Part shown: positions 13,038 through 24,615 of the stretch, one piece after another | Layout: each line of letters opens with the position of its first letter | Position numbering within the stretch: the first letter of the stretch is position 1 | Origin: Nageia nagi | Taxonomy: Eukaryota; Pinophyta | Direction of reading: 5' to 3' | NCBI GenBank assembly: GCA_050084985.1 | Contig: JBITNC010000001.1 | Coordinates: 185,752,001 to 185,816,000, forward strand | Length of the DNA: 64,000 nt | The notes under the pieces: model-generated | The model's input: only the letters and a program-made list of their open reading frames with translations | Told to the model about the DNA's origin: nothing | Databases searched by the model: none | Position numbers and translations under genes: made by a program

Positions 13038-13202
13038 CAAGATAAAGATACATGCATCATAAGTCTAGCATGCAATATCTAGATAAAGTTTACAAGATAA
13101 AGAGACATGCATCATAAGTCTAGCATGCAATATCTAGATAAAGTTTACAAGATAAAGAGACATGCATCACAAGTCTAGCATGCAAGATATAGATAAAATT
13201 TA
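13038..13202. repeat. three tandem copies of a 55-bp unit
   Basis: Copies start at 13038, 13093 and 13148, each opening CAAGATAAAGA and containing CATGCATCA, AGTCTAGCATGCAA and AGATAAA. The first two are nearly identical and the third has a few changes. They lie in the leader of copia B. Confidence 0.9.
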
Positions 13203-14449
13203 AGTAAAAATTATACCAATTCCCCCCTTTTCACTTAAAGTTTTATCCCTAAAAAAATTGTATGCTAAGACTTGTCTTATAAGTATGCATTTTAAGTAAA
13301 ATTTTTTCCCTTATTTACTTAAAAAAATAGCATACTCAGACTAAATTACTATGCTTAGAGAAAAAATGCTAAGAGGTTAGCATTAAATAATTGCATGTGC
13401 ACCTTAGTGAATTAAACATGCAATATTAAAAATATTCTAAGCATTTTTTAAATAGCTAAGTTTTAACTTAAAGTAAGTTAAAATATTCACCACTTACCAA
13501 GTCTCCAAGAATTAAATGGAAAAAGAAGGAGACCCATACCCCTACTTTATGCATTTTAATGCTTCTTTTACTTCAAGCACTCTAAAATACTTCAAGTCAA
13601 AAAAAATAAATGCATATAGGTAAAGTAGTGATGCAACCCTCCCTTACCAAGAAGGGGTATACGTTGCCTCTTGGGAGTAGTCAAAAAATTAATGCTCAAG
13701 GGGTTTGGTTGGGTTCTTAAGACTTAGGTGGTGAAACAAAAAAAATCAAATTCCCTTTCTAGTTGGTAAAACAAAATTAAATGCATGTTTGTACTTAAAA
13801 AATGACCCCCCTTTTTCTTCTACCAAGAAGAGCACATTGCTTGTGGAGGAGCATAGAAGGTAGCCTCCTTTTTGGAAAACTTTTACCCAAGGTTTGACTT
13901 CATAATTAATTCTTGCATTTATTTCAATTGTAAGGAGAAGCTTAAAACTTTGAATGGATTAATGCTAGGGATAAGGTTAAATGATGAGGGAGGAGGGAGC
14001 AAGTTATGGCGTTGGAGATGAGAGCTGGACCGTGACTATGGATAGCCATGGGGGTCATAACAGGGTTGGCGACTGCACATAATAAAAGACCATGAATATG
14101 CAATTTTTGTTTATGCAAATCCTGGCAAAGGTGAGCTTGCTGCCTTCCTCTCCACCCTTGAGACTACACATCGTCAGATCCGGTGGGAAAAATGCAAACC
14201 TTATCATTCCACCAATAAGTTGACTCAATACCTGGTACTTGATTGAGAATGAATGCCTTGTGTGCTTGACTGGATGGTGAAGCTAAACTTGGGTCGCAAT
14301 TGAAGTGAAGGATGATCAAAATTAGAGCTAAGACAAGTAAGAACAGGAGATGAGAGGGTGGGCTTGGTTGAGAGTGGAATGGATGTGAAGAGCATACAAG
14401 AGAGACTCATTATTCTTAACAAGGCCATTCACCAGACAATGGGAATTAG

Positions 14450-14733
14450 GGAGCTTTTCATCCATTCTTTCTTCTTTTTCCCATTGATTCATTTGCATGT
14501 AGGATAGTACATCACCACCTCTCTTCGCTCAAGAATTTTCTGAAAGCTTTTAGAGTAGGACTTATGGGCCATGCTGCTTCACATATTACTCTGGAATGTA
14601 TAGCACATGAAGTTGGTGCAGAGCCTACAGACCCTTTCATGTATCTGATTTTATGCATATTCTTTGATCATTACAGTTCACAAAACTTATCTACAGCATG
14701 CACCTTGTCAAATAATTCATGTATCATTGTGTA
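14450..14733 (+). pseudogene. possible host-gene fragment resembling PPi-dependent phosphofructokinase
   Basis: A plus-strand frame stays open from 14450 to a stop near 14733. At 14561-14599 it reads LMGHAASHITLEC, close to the LMGRKASHVALEC segment of plant pyrophosphate:fructose-6-phosphate 1-phosphotransferase as I recall it. About 30 residues upstream are only weakly similar, and similarity is lost downstream. A pyrimidine-rich tract ending TGCATGTAG at about 14500 looks like a 3' splice site just ahead of the block. The fragment is antisense to copia B. The match rests on one short motif from memory and could be chance. Confidence 0.3.
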
Positions 14734-15851
14734 GATAGCAGTAGCGGATCCAATTGATGCATATCCTATGACCAAGTTAGTTCATGCAACGTAGTCTAGA
14801 GGCTACCGATGAGGAGGCTATAGGAGAAGTGTAGTCTACACGTGAGACTGGGATGGGTATTGTTGGTCAAACAATTCCTATGCCTTCCCTACGCTTCCCA
14901 TTTTTGCATCCATGTCTACAGAGTGAAGGACATGGTCGTATGGCCATCTATTCTATTAATATATGATTTAAATTGTAAAGAGCAAAGGAGGATTTCTTTC
15001 AAGTTAAGGTTCACGAAGTGAAGCATCCCTTGTATGCTTTTGCCAGGTAGAAATAGACGATGAGGCATTTTGTCAAATAATTTATAGACCCTTTCAATGT
15101 TCTATTTTGTTATTTGACCCCTAAAAAAAATTTATATATAATTTTTGAAAAATATATTATATATAAAAAAATATTTGCTTTCAAAAAATTCAACCTTAAA
15201 CTATTGCTCTTCTTCCTCAAGGAAAAATTCAAACTTTGAATTAGTTTGAGAGCTACCTCATAAAGAAATATTGTAATTTTTATATATATACTAATCTCTT
15301 AAAAAAAATGCACACTAAAGGTTAAAAGTATTATATTTCTATTTTTAGCCCTCCTCTTTTTTTTTAAAAAAAAAAAAAATTACCTCTAGAAATTATTTCC
15401 CTCTATTTGAATTAAAATTTTTGCAAAAAATAAGACAACTTAGAGAAGAAATAAGGTATTATGTAACTATTACACCTTGGCAATGCTTGTAATAGAGTTA
15501 TTGATCAATACTACTAACAAACAAAATGTTAGTAAAAATACTTGCATTGCATAGTATCCTCTTAAAAAAAAGGTATATAATGTATTAAGCATTTTGTAAA
15601 AAAAAAAAAAAAAATGCTACTAACATAAGAGGTTAGCAAAAAAAAATTGCTTGCATTGCCAATTTTGATTATATTTTGCAAAAAAAAATAAGCTCCAATA
15701 TCTCACAAAATAAGTTAGTATCTAATGTAATAATCCATTAAGATAACCAAATGAGGAGGAAATTTATACCTTCTCTTAAAATTTACCTCACTAATGGAGT
15801 GTAAGATGAGGAATGAAGAAGGATGAAGGACCTCCAAGATGTAGAAGAAGA

Positions 15852-15879
15852 GCTTCCACACCAAGCTCTAGATACCAAT
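15852..15879 (-). other. primer-binding site of copia B
   Basis: On the minus strand, directly after the 5' LTR, the sequence reads ATTGGTATCTAGAGCTTGG. It matches the usual plant initiator-tRNA-Met site (TGGTATCAGAGC) with one extra T. Confidence 0.8.
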
Positions 15880-16351
15880 TGAGAGAATTAACACTACTCT
15901 AATCCTCAAGGTCCAAGACTAGGAAGCTCAATCATACAACATTCACACAAGATAACACAAGTGTAATGTGGTTCCTCCCTCCTTGGGAGTACATCCACAA
16001 CTAGTATCTCAATTCTCAAGTATGCCCCTCTTACAACTATTCTCTTGCTCTCTCCTACACAAACTAGTAGAGTAATGTTACTCCAAAACTTATATATGTT
16101 ACAAGAGGAGAGGCCCTCTATTTATAGCTTGAGAGCACCTCCCTAACCTCCCTTTAACCCAAGGGTAAGGTTAGGGTTACAATAAATGTGTGACCTAACT
16201 TTAACCTACCAACTAACCCCATGGTTAGGTCAAAGTCCACACATAATAAAGAATTCAATTAATCCCTTAAGGTATCTACATATCCTTTAAGTGATTAATT
16301 GAACTTACAAGGAGTTTAGATATTCACAATATTTAATTACAGATTCTAACA
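15880..16351 (-). repeat. 5' LTR of copia B
   Basis: A 472-bp LTR with TG/CA ends, the partner of 6759-7230. In element orientation it contains a TATA box (16118-16127) and would be the promoter-bearing copy. Confidence 0.93.
16118..16127 (-). promoter_or_regulatory. TATA box in the 5' LTR of copia B
   Basis: CTATAAATAG on the minus strand sits about mid-LTR, as expected for the U3 promoter of a copia element. The same TATAAATAGAG string occurs at the equivalent place in the solo LTR at 37427-37896. Confidence 0.55.
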
Positions 16352-16356
16352 TAACA
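16352..16356. repeat. target-site duplication of copia B (right)
   Basis: TAACA, identical to 6754-6758. Confidence 0.9.
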
Positions 16357-16749
16357 CTACTCTATTCCTCATGTCATTCCAATCCACCATGTAGTATACC
16401 ATCAAAATTAGTAAGGCATGTCTATCTAAGTCACCATGGATGAATAAGTCCAAGCTACACTAATGTGCTCATATTCCTAGGCCTACAAAATGAAAGAATG
16501 GGACACTATTTTACTTCCCTTATTTACAAACATAAAACTATGAAGATCCTTATATAGCATGGCTAATATGCAGGATGCCCATACATTTCTCTCCTCATGA
16601 AGACATATCCCTTTAAGAATGGGAATAAATCTAGTGTAAAAGGACTCATGATTCTTATCAGTACACAAAATGATATTGATAAGAACAACCATATAGAGTC
16701 TAAACCATCATGTACTATCTATCTCCTATGGGGACATTTACATGGTATT
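16357..16749 (-). pseudogene. PMD gene, middle piece
   Basis: The 393 bp between copia B and gypsy C encode on the minus strand the centre of the plant mobile domain. The blocks are IILCTDKNHESFYTRFIPIL, WASCILAMLYKDLHSF (the family's SWG-x-A-x-LA-x-LYR-x-L motif) and, after a frame change and stops, AWEYEHI (the LWAWEHI motif) and YTTWWI. An intact 69-codon ORF (16483-16692) is the best-preserved part. The piece continues from 25973-26353 across gypsy C and into 5880-6753 across copia B. Confidence 0.75.
16745..16749. repeat. target-site duplication of gypsy C (left)
   Basis: GTATT precedes the LTR; GTATC (25973-25977) follows the other LTR. Four of five bases match, with one transition. 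Confidence 0.65.
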
Positions 16750-17964
16750 TGATCCAAAATTTAGATCCTCTTAATATTCAGCATGCTCAAGTTCATTATG
16801 TTTAGTTTGTCTCTAGATGCTTCTTTTGGATCAAAAATTCAAATCAGTTTGAGGGAGAAATGATATTTTATTAAAAAAATACTAAAGGTTAAAAAAATAA
16901 AGGTCAAAAAACATATTGTAAAATAAAAAAATTAAATAGGTAGTAGGCATTAAAAAGTAAGTGGAAGGTTATTAGAGGAGATAATGTCCATGTAGACTCA
17001 TGTGGATTGAGGAGTATGTGGACACTACCAAATATCAATCATTAGAGTGCAAAAGGTAAGGTCTATGCAGAAGGTTCCCCAAATGAACTTGCCAACCTAA
17101 CATAATGCAAAAATGAAAAGCCAATGGGTAGATGTAGGTTTGACTACTAGTGAGGATATGGGAAACAAATTTCACCAACCTTTTCTTGATCTAAAGCAAC
17201 CACTTGAAGAAAATATAAAGGGCTTGTACATTTGATAAGTTGCCTTTTTTGACTTAGCCTCAAGCCATTTAAGAGGTTGATTGCATAGTGTTGATTTTAG
17301 AGCCGTTAAGTGACATTTATTTATTAGATCCACCCTTTGTTTTCTGATATATAAAGTTTTTAAAGTGTTTTGGATTTATTTTATTAGTGGATAAGTATAT
17401 TTCCAAACTTGTTAATACTATGTTTCCAAAGAGTGGGAATTTTTAACTTCAAAATCCCATATTAGAAGATTGGCTCAACCATTTGAGCCCAAATTTGAAC
17501 CATAGGTAGAAATGCCTACTAGATATTTGGAAATAGCATTTTTTTGGTTACTTTTTGTTGTGAAATACTCTAAATTTGATCCTATATTTCTCTTATAAAA
17601 AGAGGCAATTTTGAAGTGTTCAATGAGAAGGATTGGAGAGAGTTGGAATCCATTTTTTTGTGTGTTTTAGAGCTATGGTATTTGTGTGAATGTGAGAAGA
17701 TGTCCTAAAAGAATATGGATATTATTGTACATAATTTCATGCACTATTTTAAGAGAGCTTTTGTTGGTAGATATAGCCCACACTAGGTGAACCGAGGTAA
17801 TTGTGTATCTATATGTGGTGTGATTTTTATTCTTCTTTGATTTTGCACATGGTTCCAATTCTAATTCTCTAAATATTTTTAGTTGTAATAATTTAACTAA
17901 TTAAGTATGAATTTATTCTCAAAAAGTATTAAATTTCTAATTTAATATTTTAAATTATGGATCA
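16750..17964 (+). repeat. 5' LTR of gypsy C
   Basis: 1215 bp, starting TGATCCAAAATTTAGATCC and ending AATTATGGATCA. It aligns along its length with 24616-25972 but lacks about 140 bp found there at roughly 24855-24990. Confidence 0.82.
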
Positions 17965-17968
17965 AGTT

Positions 17969-17981
17969 TAGTATCAAAGGC
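17969..17981 (+). other. primer-binding site of gypsy C
   Basis: TAGTATCAAAGGC, four bases after the LTR, is a mutated version of the initiator-tRNA-Met site TGGTATCAGAGC. Confidence 0.65.
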
Positions 17982-18049
17982 ATTATTTACTTGGGATTTA
18001 ACCTATATTTTTTCTAGTTTATTGTTGGTTATTTTGGAATTATTTTTAC

Positions 18050-18850
18050 ATGAATATCATATTACAGAGAAGGAAAGGAGAAGAGGATATTATGGAAGTA
18101 TATCCTAAAATTGGTTCCAAGATTTGGTTGAATAAGGAAAGAAAGCTTGTAGCCATGTCTGGTGAAGGTGGAGCTAATGTTAGAAAGCAACTTGCAGATC
18201 TCACAACAATGTTTCAAAAAATATCTCTATAATTTCAATATTTTTAAGAAAAATAATTAAAGAAAACTTGAGGTGAAACAAGTGAAGGTAATAATGAGAA
18301 ATAAGAAGGTCATTTTAAAAGTTCTCCTTTGAAATTAAAAGTAAAATTTGATTTACCAATGTTTTTTGGTGAAGTAAATGTTGAGAAATTAGATTATTGG
18401 ATAAAACAAATTGAAGTATATTATAGAATACAACATATTATAAATCAAAAGGATAAAATTTGATTAGCAATCATTTAAATGAGTGGTACTACACTTATTT
18501 GGTGGGAAAGTCATCTTATAAGTGAGAAAGAATCAATTAAGGCTTCTACTTCTACTTGGGATCATTTTCTACAACTACTAAGAGATCAATTTTATCCATT
18601 GGACTATCAACAAAAGGGAGTTATAGAATGGAAAAATTTGCATCAAAGAAAAGGGAAAAGCATGCAAGGATACAATACAAAGTTTCAAATAAGAGCTACA
18701 ATGCTAGGTATTTGATTTGTAATCATTATATGCTTATAACATACTCAGATCCTCACTTATAGATTTTAACAAAAAAATAATTCACTATTATGAGATCATA
18801 CAAATTTGAATATAAATTTAAAATTTGAGAATGTAAAAATACAAAACTAG
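18050..18850 (+). pseudogene. gag of gypsy C
   Basis: The frame opens at ATG 18050 and reads through several stops. The retrotransposon-gag domain is recognisable at about 18320-18715: LPMFFGEVNVEKLDYWI, LIWWES, TWDHFLQLLRDQFYP and QGYNTKFQIRATMLGI. Two overlapping frames at 18479-18762 come from the same stretch; the 18479-18715 frame is the real one. The zinc knuckle and protease that should follow are absent, and sequence of the opposite-strand fragment D begins after about 19000. Confidence 0.7.
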
Positions 18851-19639
18851 CAATCTTAAACATGCAATAAGATCAACATAATGATTTATCCTAGTTCACC
18901 AAATGTAGGCTAATATAGCATGGAATTGGAGCTTTCTCATTTTCTATAAACATTATATTATTATATGCATATAAAAATACCATAAATAAAATGGCAATAC
19001 AATCTCCTACAATTACTACAATTTCCTACAATAAGAAGAATAATTTTAGAAATATAAAAACTCTAGAATGACACTTGGTATCCTTTTAGATTATTATAAT
19101 CCCAAAATCCTAAAACTCTTTAAAATTCCCTCTTATGGAATCAAAGAGTATCACACCATTAGATAAGCCCTTTAAGATTCTATTTGAAGAAATTGAAGCA
19201 CTTAGCTTCCCAAAATATTAATTTCCATTCAATTTTCCCTATTGATTCGTAAAGGTGCATGTTGTTGATGAACTAAATACAATGTTACATGTTGTTAGTG
19301 GCATGGTTATATATGATAATCAAATCAATATTTTGGTATTTGGTGTATCTCCAAGCATAAATACCTCGAGAATGAGTACTACTCTTGTAGAGAACAACTA
19401 GACATGATTTAATTTGGATCACATCTCCCTAAGGAGAAGGAATTTGGTCCCATAAATGTATATATGAGGATACAACACCTAAACTCTAGACTTTTCTATC
19501 CACTTGGATTTATTAGGATTCTATCCTTTCAATCCAACCAACCACAACTTTGTATCACCTCTTCTTGTAGCACAAACCTTCTTTTGTAATATGGAATCAT
19601 TCTTGAGTTCATCCATAGTATTAGGAGTTAAGTCATTAA

Positions 19640-21957
19640 GAGATGGAAGAATTTGATCTAAACCACTTCATCTTAAATCAACATAGATGGCTCATACATT
19701 TTCAAATGATCAATATTCATAATTGAATATATGTTCATATATGCTGATAGATTCAATCTAAAAACATTCTCACTTGCTCCATAATCTCAAATGGTCCATA
19801 CCTTATAGGCTTCAACTTCTTAGTTGGTCCTTGCAACCTCTCCTTACTAATATGTAATCAAATATGGTCTCCCACATGAAACTTATGGTCAACTCTATAT
19901 TTTTTATATCTTATCTTGTACTTGGCTTGCCTTGTCTAAAGTTGCTCTTAGACTTTCAAATGAATTTGCCTAATCTTATCAACAAATTTTTCAGCTTGCG
20001 TTTCCTCTTTCTCAAGTGAATCTTCTTCATCCTTTTTTTTGTGCAAACACACAACAAAGATGGAGGTGGTAAATAAATAAAATAAGTCTCAAAAGGACTC
20101 TTATTAATGGAAGAATGAATTTGTTTATTATATGAATGTTGGATATATTCAAGATGTTCATCCAATATTTAGGATGCTTACCACAATAACCCCTCAAGAG
20201 TTGAATGACTATCCTATACACCACCTTGGTTTTTCCATCCATTTTAGGATGAAAGGAAGTACTTATATTCAACCTTATATCCATATTTTCCCATAAACAT
20301 GTCCAAAATGTGCCCAAAAATGTACTATCTCTATCTAAAATAATGGAATTAAGAAATCCAAAATGAACTGAAACATGAGAAAAGAATAAATTTGTAGCAT
20401 CTTATCCTATTATAGTATTTTTACATGGAAAAAAATACACATCTTGCTAAATCCATCCACAATAATAAGTAAATAGTCATGACCCTTCTTAGTCATAGGC
20501 AATCCTCCTAAAAAATCCATTAAGATACACTCCCAAGGATGTGAAGGTACTGGAAGTGGCTAATAAAAACCTAATTTCTTTTTCCTTATCTTACTTATGC
20601 AACATAAAGAACACCCCCTCTTATGTACTTGGCAACTTGATCTTGCATCTTTAGCCAATATACATATCTTTGGAAATTGTATAATGTCTTTCTAGCGCCA
20701 AAATGGCCTATAATATTTGAAATATGTGCTTCTCTATTCAGTCCAATCCTTTCACCTATAGGTACACATAATGTATTAAAATGATAAAGAAGTCCATTTT
20801 ACAAATGGAAATCATCCAAACCCTCATACTTGGACCTACATGAATACAACTACTTGTACGCTTATTTGAAGTCAGGATCTTACATATATGCCTTAAAAAT
20901 GACTCATATGGAAAAGGAAGAAATTTTAGCACTAAAAGGGAACTCATTGGCCCCTATTTACATCATGTTAATGGCCCATAATTATTATTACATGCCACTA
21001 CTTATATGGAATATGTAGTTACAGGTGGTCTAAAAAGCATGTTAGCAACCTTATTTTATGTTCATATATTATACTTAATCACTAAATGAAATTGTTGCAA
21101 GAAACCCATCCATATATAGTGTCTAGTTTGTTGTAATTTTGATTGAGTTTGTAAATACTTTAATCATTGATGATTAATATGAATGATTATTTCTTTCCCC
21201 ATTAAGTAATGTTTCCATTTTAACAATTTGAACCAATGTATACATTTCATTATCATAAGTAGGATAATTCAAAATAGCCCTACTAAATTTTTTAGAATGA
21301 TAGCAAATTGGTTTACCTTCTTGTAACAAAATGGTTCTCATGGCATACTCACTTGCATTAGTCTCTACTTCAAATGGATTTTATAAATTAGGAAGTGCTA
21401 GCATAGATGCACTAATAATCTTTTTCTTCAAGGCATCAAAAGATGTTTATTTTTATTCTCCCATTGAAATACTTTCCTATTTCTAGTTACATCATGTAGA
21501 GGTGAAGCAATATGAGAAAAATAAAAAATAAACTTCCTCAAATATTAGAAAATACTTGAAAAAATCCTCACTTTAATTACATTAAATGGCCTTGGCCAAT
21601 CTACTATAGCAATTACTCTACTAGGATCTATCTTATGTTATACATGACTAATAACATGGCCCAAATATACCAAAGACTCTTTGACCAACTCACATTTTGA
21701 ATGTTTCAATAAAAACTTCTCCCTATGAAAAGCTTGAAACACTTTTATAATATGTATAATGTGTTATTTCTAAGTAGAAATATAAATAAGAAACCATCCA
21801 AGTATACAATAATAAAAGAATTGATAAATGGATGAAGCACATCATTCATTACCCTCATAATGGTAGCCAATGCATTGCATAAACCAAATTGAAAAACAAT
21901 CCACTCAAATAGGACTTATCTTATCTTGAAAGTGGTCTTCCAAATATCCTCCTCCTT
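19640..21957 (-). pseudogene. gypsy fragment D: RT to integrase, reversed inside C
   Basis: Read on the minus strand from 21957 down, this gives RT from KEEDIWKTTFK onward (WIVFQFGLCNA, VYLDG in place of YVDD/YLDD), RNase H remnants and an integrase zinc domain (GHFGARKTLYNFQRYVYW, CSLCCISK). The integrase core ([38 protein letters not shown]) and C-terminal DNA-binding part (RVDHKFHVGDHI, KLKPIRYGPFEI) follow. Stops and frameshifts occur throughout. RT begins mid-domain at 21957, five bases from the start of the plus-strand RT of C, so the two RTs meet head to head. No LTRs of D are visible. Confidence 0.75.
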
Positions 21958-21961
21958 AATT

Positions 21962-24350
21962 CAAACTTGGTAATATTGTTAGATCAAGGAGTCATTAGAC
22001 CTAGCACTTCACCATGTGGTTCTCCTATTATTATATTTCCAAAGAAAGATGGAATTTAGCATATGTGTGTGGATTATAGGGAATTAAACAAAATCATGAT
22101 AAATAACCATTATCCATTACCAAAATTTAATGATTTAATAGACCAATTATAAAAAGCTAAATTGTTTACAAAACTTGACTTAAGGAGTGGATATCATCAA
22201 GGGCAGCTTAGAGATGAGGATGTTTGGAACATTGCTTTTAAAACTAAACAAGGATTGTTTGAGTGGTTGGTTTTACCATTTGGTTTATTCAATGCTCCTA
22301 CTACTTTTATGAGATTCATGAATGAGGTTTTAAGATATTTTCTTGATGATTTTGTTATTGTGTATCTTGATGAAATTATTATTTACAAAAATAATTGGAA
22401 CGCTCATGTGATGCGCATTCATAAAGTTTTTAAAGTATTAAGGGAAGTTAAACTCTATTTGAAAATGTCTAAGTATGATTTTGCTAGGAAATGCTTAATC
22501 TATCTAGGTCATATTGTAGTTGGAGGCCAATTGAAGATAGATCCTACCAAAGTTGAGGTTGTTGTGCAATGGCCTACACCCACTATTGTGATAGAAACAA
22601 GGAGTATTCTTGGGGTTATGCAATATTTACACAAGTTTATTGCTAATTTTTCTTTTATGGCTTCTCCACTCCATGTTATTAAAGGGAAGAATCATGGATT
22701 TTAGTGGGAAGAAAAACAACAACATGCTTTTGATTTGCTTAAAAGGAAAATTAGTAATGCTCCAGTCCTTGCTTTGCCTAATCTTCAATAATCTTTTAAA
22801 ATTGAAATTGATGCAAGTGATTATGCAATGGGTGCAATTTTGTTATAGGAAAGACATCTAATTTGTTATTACTCTGAGATGTTTAATAGTTTAGTAAGAA
22901 ACTATCCCACTTATGATAGAGTTATTTGCATTAGTACAAAGTCTTAAAAAATGGAAACACTATTTGTTGGGTAAAGAGATAATAATACATATAGATCATC
23001 AACCCTTATAGTATCTTCAATCATAATCTAAATTACAACAATCAATATATTTTTGTTGGATGGGTTTTTACAACAATTTCATTTGGTGATCATGTATAAA
23101 AAGGGTTCAAAAAATAAGATTGCTAATATGTTGTCTAGACCACCTATTACCATTGTTGGTATAATCCTATAAAATAGTTCTTTGATACATGAAGGTTATA
23201 AAGATTAATATGTTGATGATCTTGATTTCCAAAGTATTTATCATGGATTGAGTCATGGTAATGAAAATGGGAATATTGAATTTCACATGCATGATGTATT
23301 ACATTTTCATTTAGGTAAGCTTTGTATTCTTGAGGAATGATATTATTAGGGAATCCCACACCTCATATTTTAGGACACTTTAGTACTGCAAAAAATCTTG
23401 CTAATTTGCAAAGATATTGTTATTATCCTAAAATACAAGAAAATGTATCCATGTATATTAGACATTGTATGTTATGTAGTATTAGTAAACCCAATAATAG
23501 GAAGCTTGTTATTTATATGACATTGTTAGTTCCTACATGAACATTGGCAAAAATTTCTATGGATTTTATTAGAGGTTTTTCTATTTCAAAGATGACATGA
23601 TTATTTATATGTGACTATGGATTGATTTAGTAAAATATGTATTCTAATTCCTTGTAAAAATATTGTGATAGGTGAAGAAGTAGCTAATATGTTCTTTACC
23701 TATGTGTGGCTACATGTTGGTCTTCCCACTTCCATTATTTTTGATAGGGATTCCATGTTTCATGGAAAATTTTTGACTTATTCATGGGAAAGGATGGATA
23801 CAAGTTAAAGAATAACATAACTTTTCATCCATATATAGATAGGAAAATTGAGCTAATAAATAGGAAAATGGTATATCTTTTATGAGATTATTGTAGTAAG
23901 CATCCTAAGACATGGGATGAATATTTGAGTTATATTTAGTATGCATATAATCAATCTTTACACTCTTCTACTAATAAATCTCCTTTTGAGATATGTTTTA
24001 GTTATTTTCCATTCTTCATAGTGAGGAGGAGCAGGCTAGGAATTTTATTGAAAGGATAAAATTGATAATTAAAAAGGTATAGGAATGGTTAGAGAAGAGT
24101 CAAGCTAAGTATAAAGAAAGGCACGATCTTCATAGAGTGGATCACAAGTTTTAGGTTGGAGATTAGGTATGGCTTCATATTGTAAAGGAGAGACAAGATG
24201 GTAATGGGAAGAAGTTGAAACTAATAAGGTATATCCCATTAATTATTTTTACACAAATTGGTAACAATGCATTTTGGTTAGACCTTCCACTTTATATGTA
24301 GATTTATTTCATTGTGAATGTTGAGAATTTAAAGTTGTACAAACCAACTT
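21962..24350 (+). pseudogene. RT, RNase H and integrase of gypsy C
   Basis: RT starts with LLDQGVIRPSTSPCGSPI (about 21975), then [37 protein letters not shown] and VYLDEIIIY, where the second catalytic Asp is Glu (DE for DD). The longest open stretch is 22162-22704. RNase H follows (FKIEIDASDYAMGAIL, about 22795). The integrase zinc finger (HFSTAKNLANLQRYCYYP, CMLCSISKP) is at 23370-23500, with a decayed core to 24050. The C-terminal part (HRVDHKF, KLKLIRYIP, VNVENLKLYKPTL) is at 24130-24350. Several stops mean no function remains. The RT N-terminus is cut at the junction with D. Confidence 0.85.
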
Positions 24351-24601
24351 TGGTTGCAGAAGATACAAGGATTGTATTGTTAGTTGGAGATTTAGCCCTT
24401 GAGCACATGAGAATTTTTCTTTAGGATACAATATTATAAAAGTGAAAAATATCATCTCACAATATGAATATGAGGTGTGGCATATCAGAGTGATGATCCA
24501 ACACCTATATAAGGCAATTGGTTTGTAGTTGATTGGGTGAGGGAACTTTACCCTCACCTCAATTAGATATCCTACATGCTTTTGGGGCCAGAATATATAT
24601 T

Positions 24602-24615
24602 TCAATGGGGTGGAA
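24602..24615 (+). other. polypurine tract of gypsy C
   Basis: CAATGGGGTGGAA lies directly before the right LTR's TGATCC. Confidence 0.65.

Larger units (their letters stand above)
12160..15879 (-). other. long leader of copia B
   Basis: The 3.7 kb between the 5' LTR and the gag start is far longer than the few hundred bases usual for copia. It contains a three-copy 55-bp repeat (13038-13202), poly-A/T runs (15120-15720) and a GC-richer patch (about 13980-15060) that may hold captured host sequence. No retroelement domain is visible here, and the short ORFs carry no motif I recognise apart from the possible PFP-like segment listed separately. Confidence 0.7.
6759..16351 (-). mobile_element. 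Ty1/copia LTR retrotransposon B, complete structure, inactive
   Basis: The element is 9593 bp, with two 472-bp LTRs, the TSD TAACA, a primer-binding site, a polypurine tract and a gag-pol gene on the minus strand. In element orientation the order is LTR (16351-15880), a 3.7-kb leader (15879-12160), gag-pol (12159-8267), a 3' region with a nine-copy repeat (8212-7705), the polypurine tract and the LTR (7230-6759). By eye the LTRs differ at 7 of 472 sites (1.5%), so it is young compared with the other elements here. It is inactive because of seven stops and one frameshift. It inserted into the PMD gene of element A. Confidence 0.93.

Noticed and set aside
14225-14428. Minus-strand 67-codon ORF, Ser/Thr/Leu-rich
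   Set aside because: Looks like a transit peptide by composition, but there is no downstream continuation and no known motif.
15120-15720. Poly-A/T runs as possible LINE or SINE tails
   Set aside because: Several unrelated runs occur on one strand without flanking duplications or an RNA polymerase III promoter.
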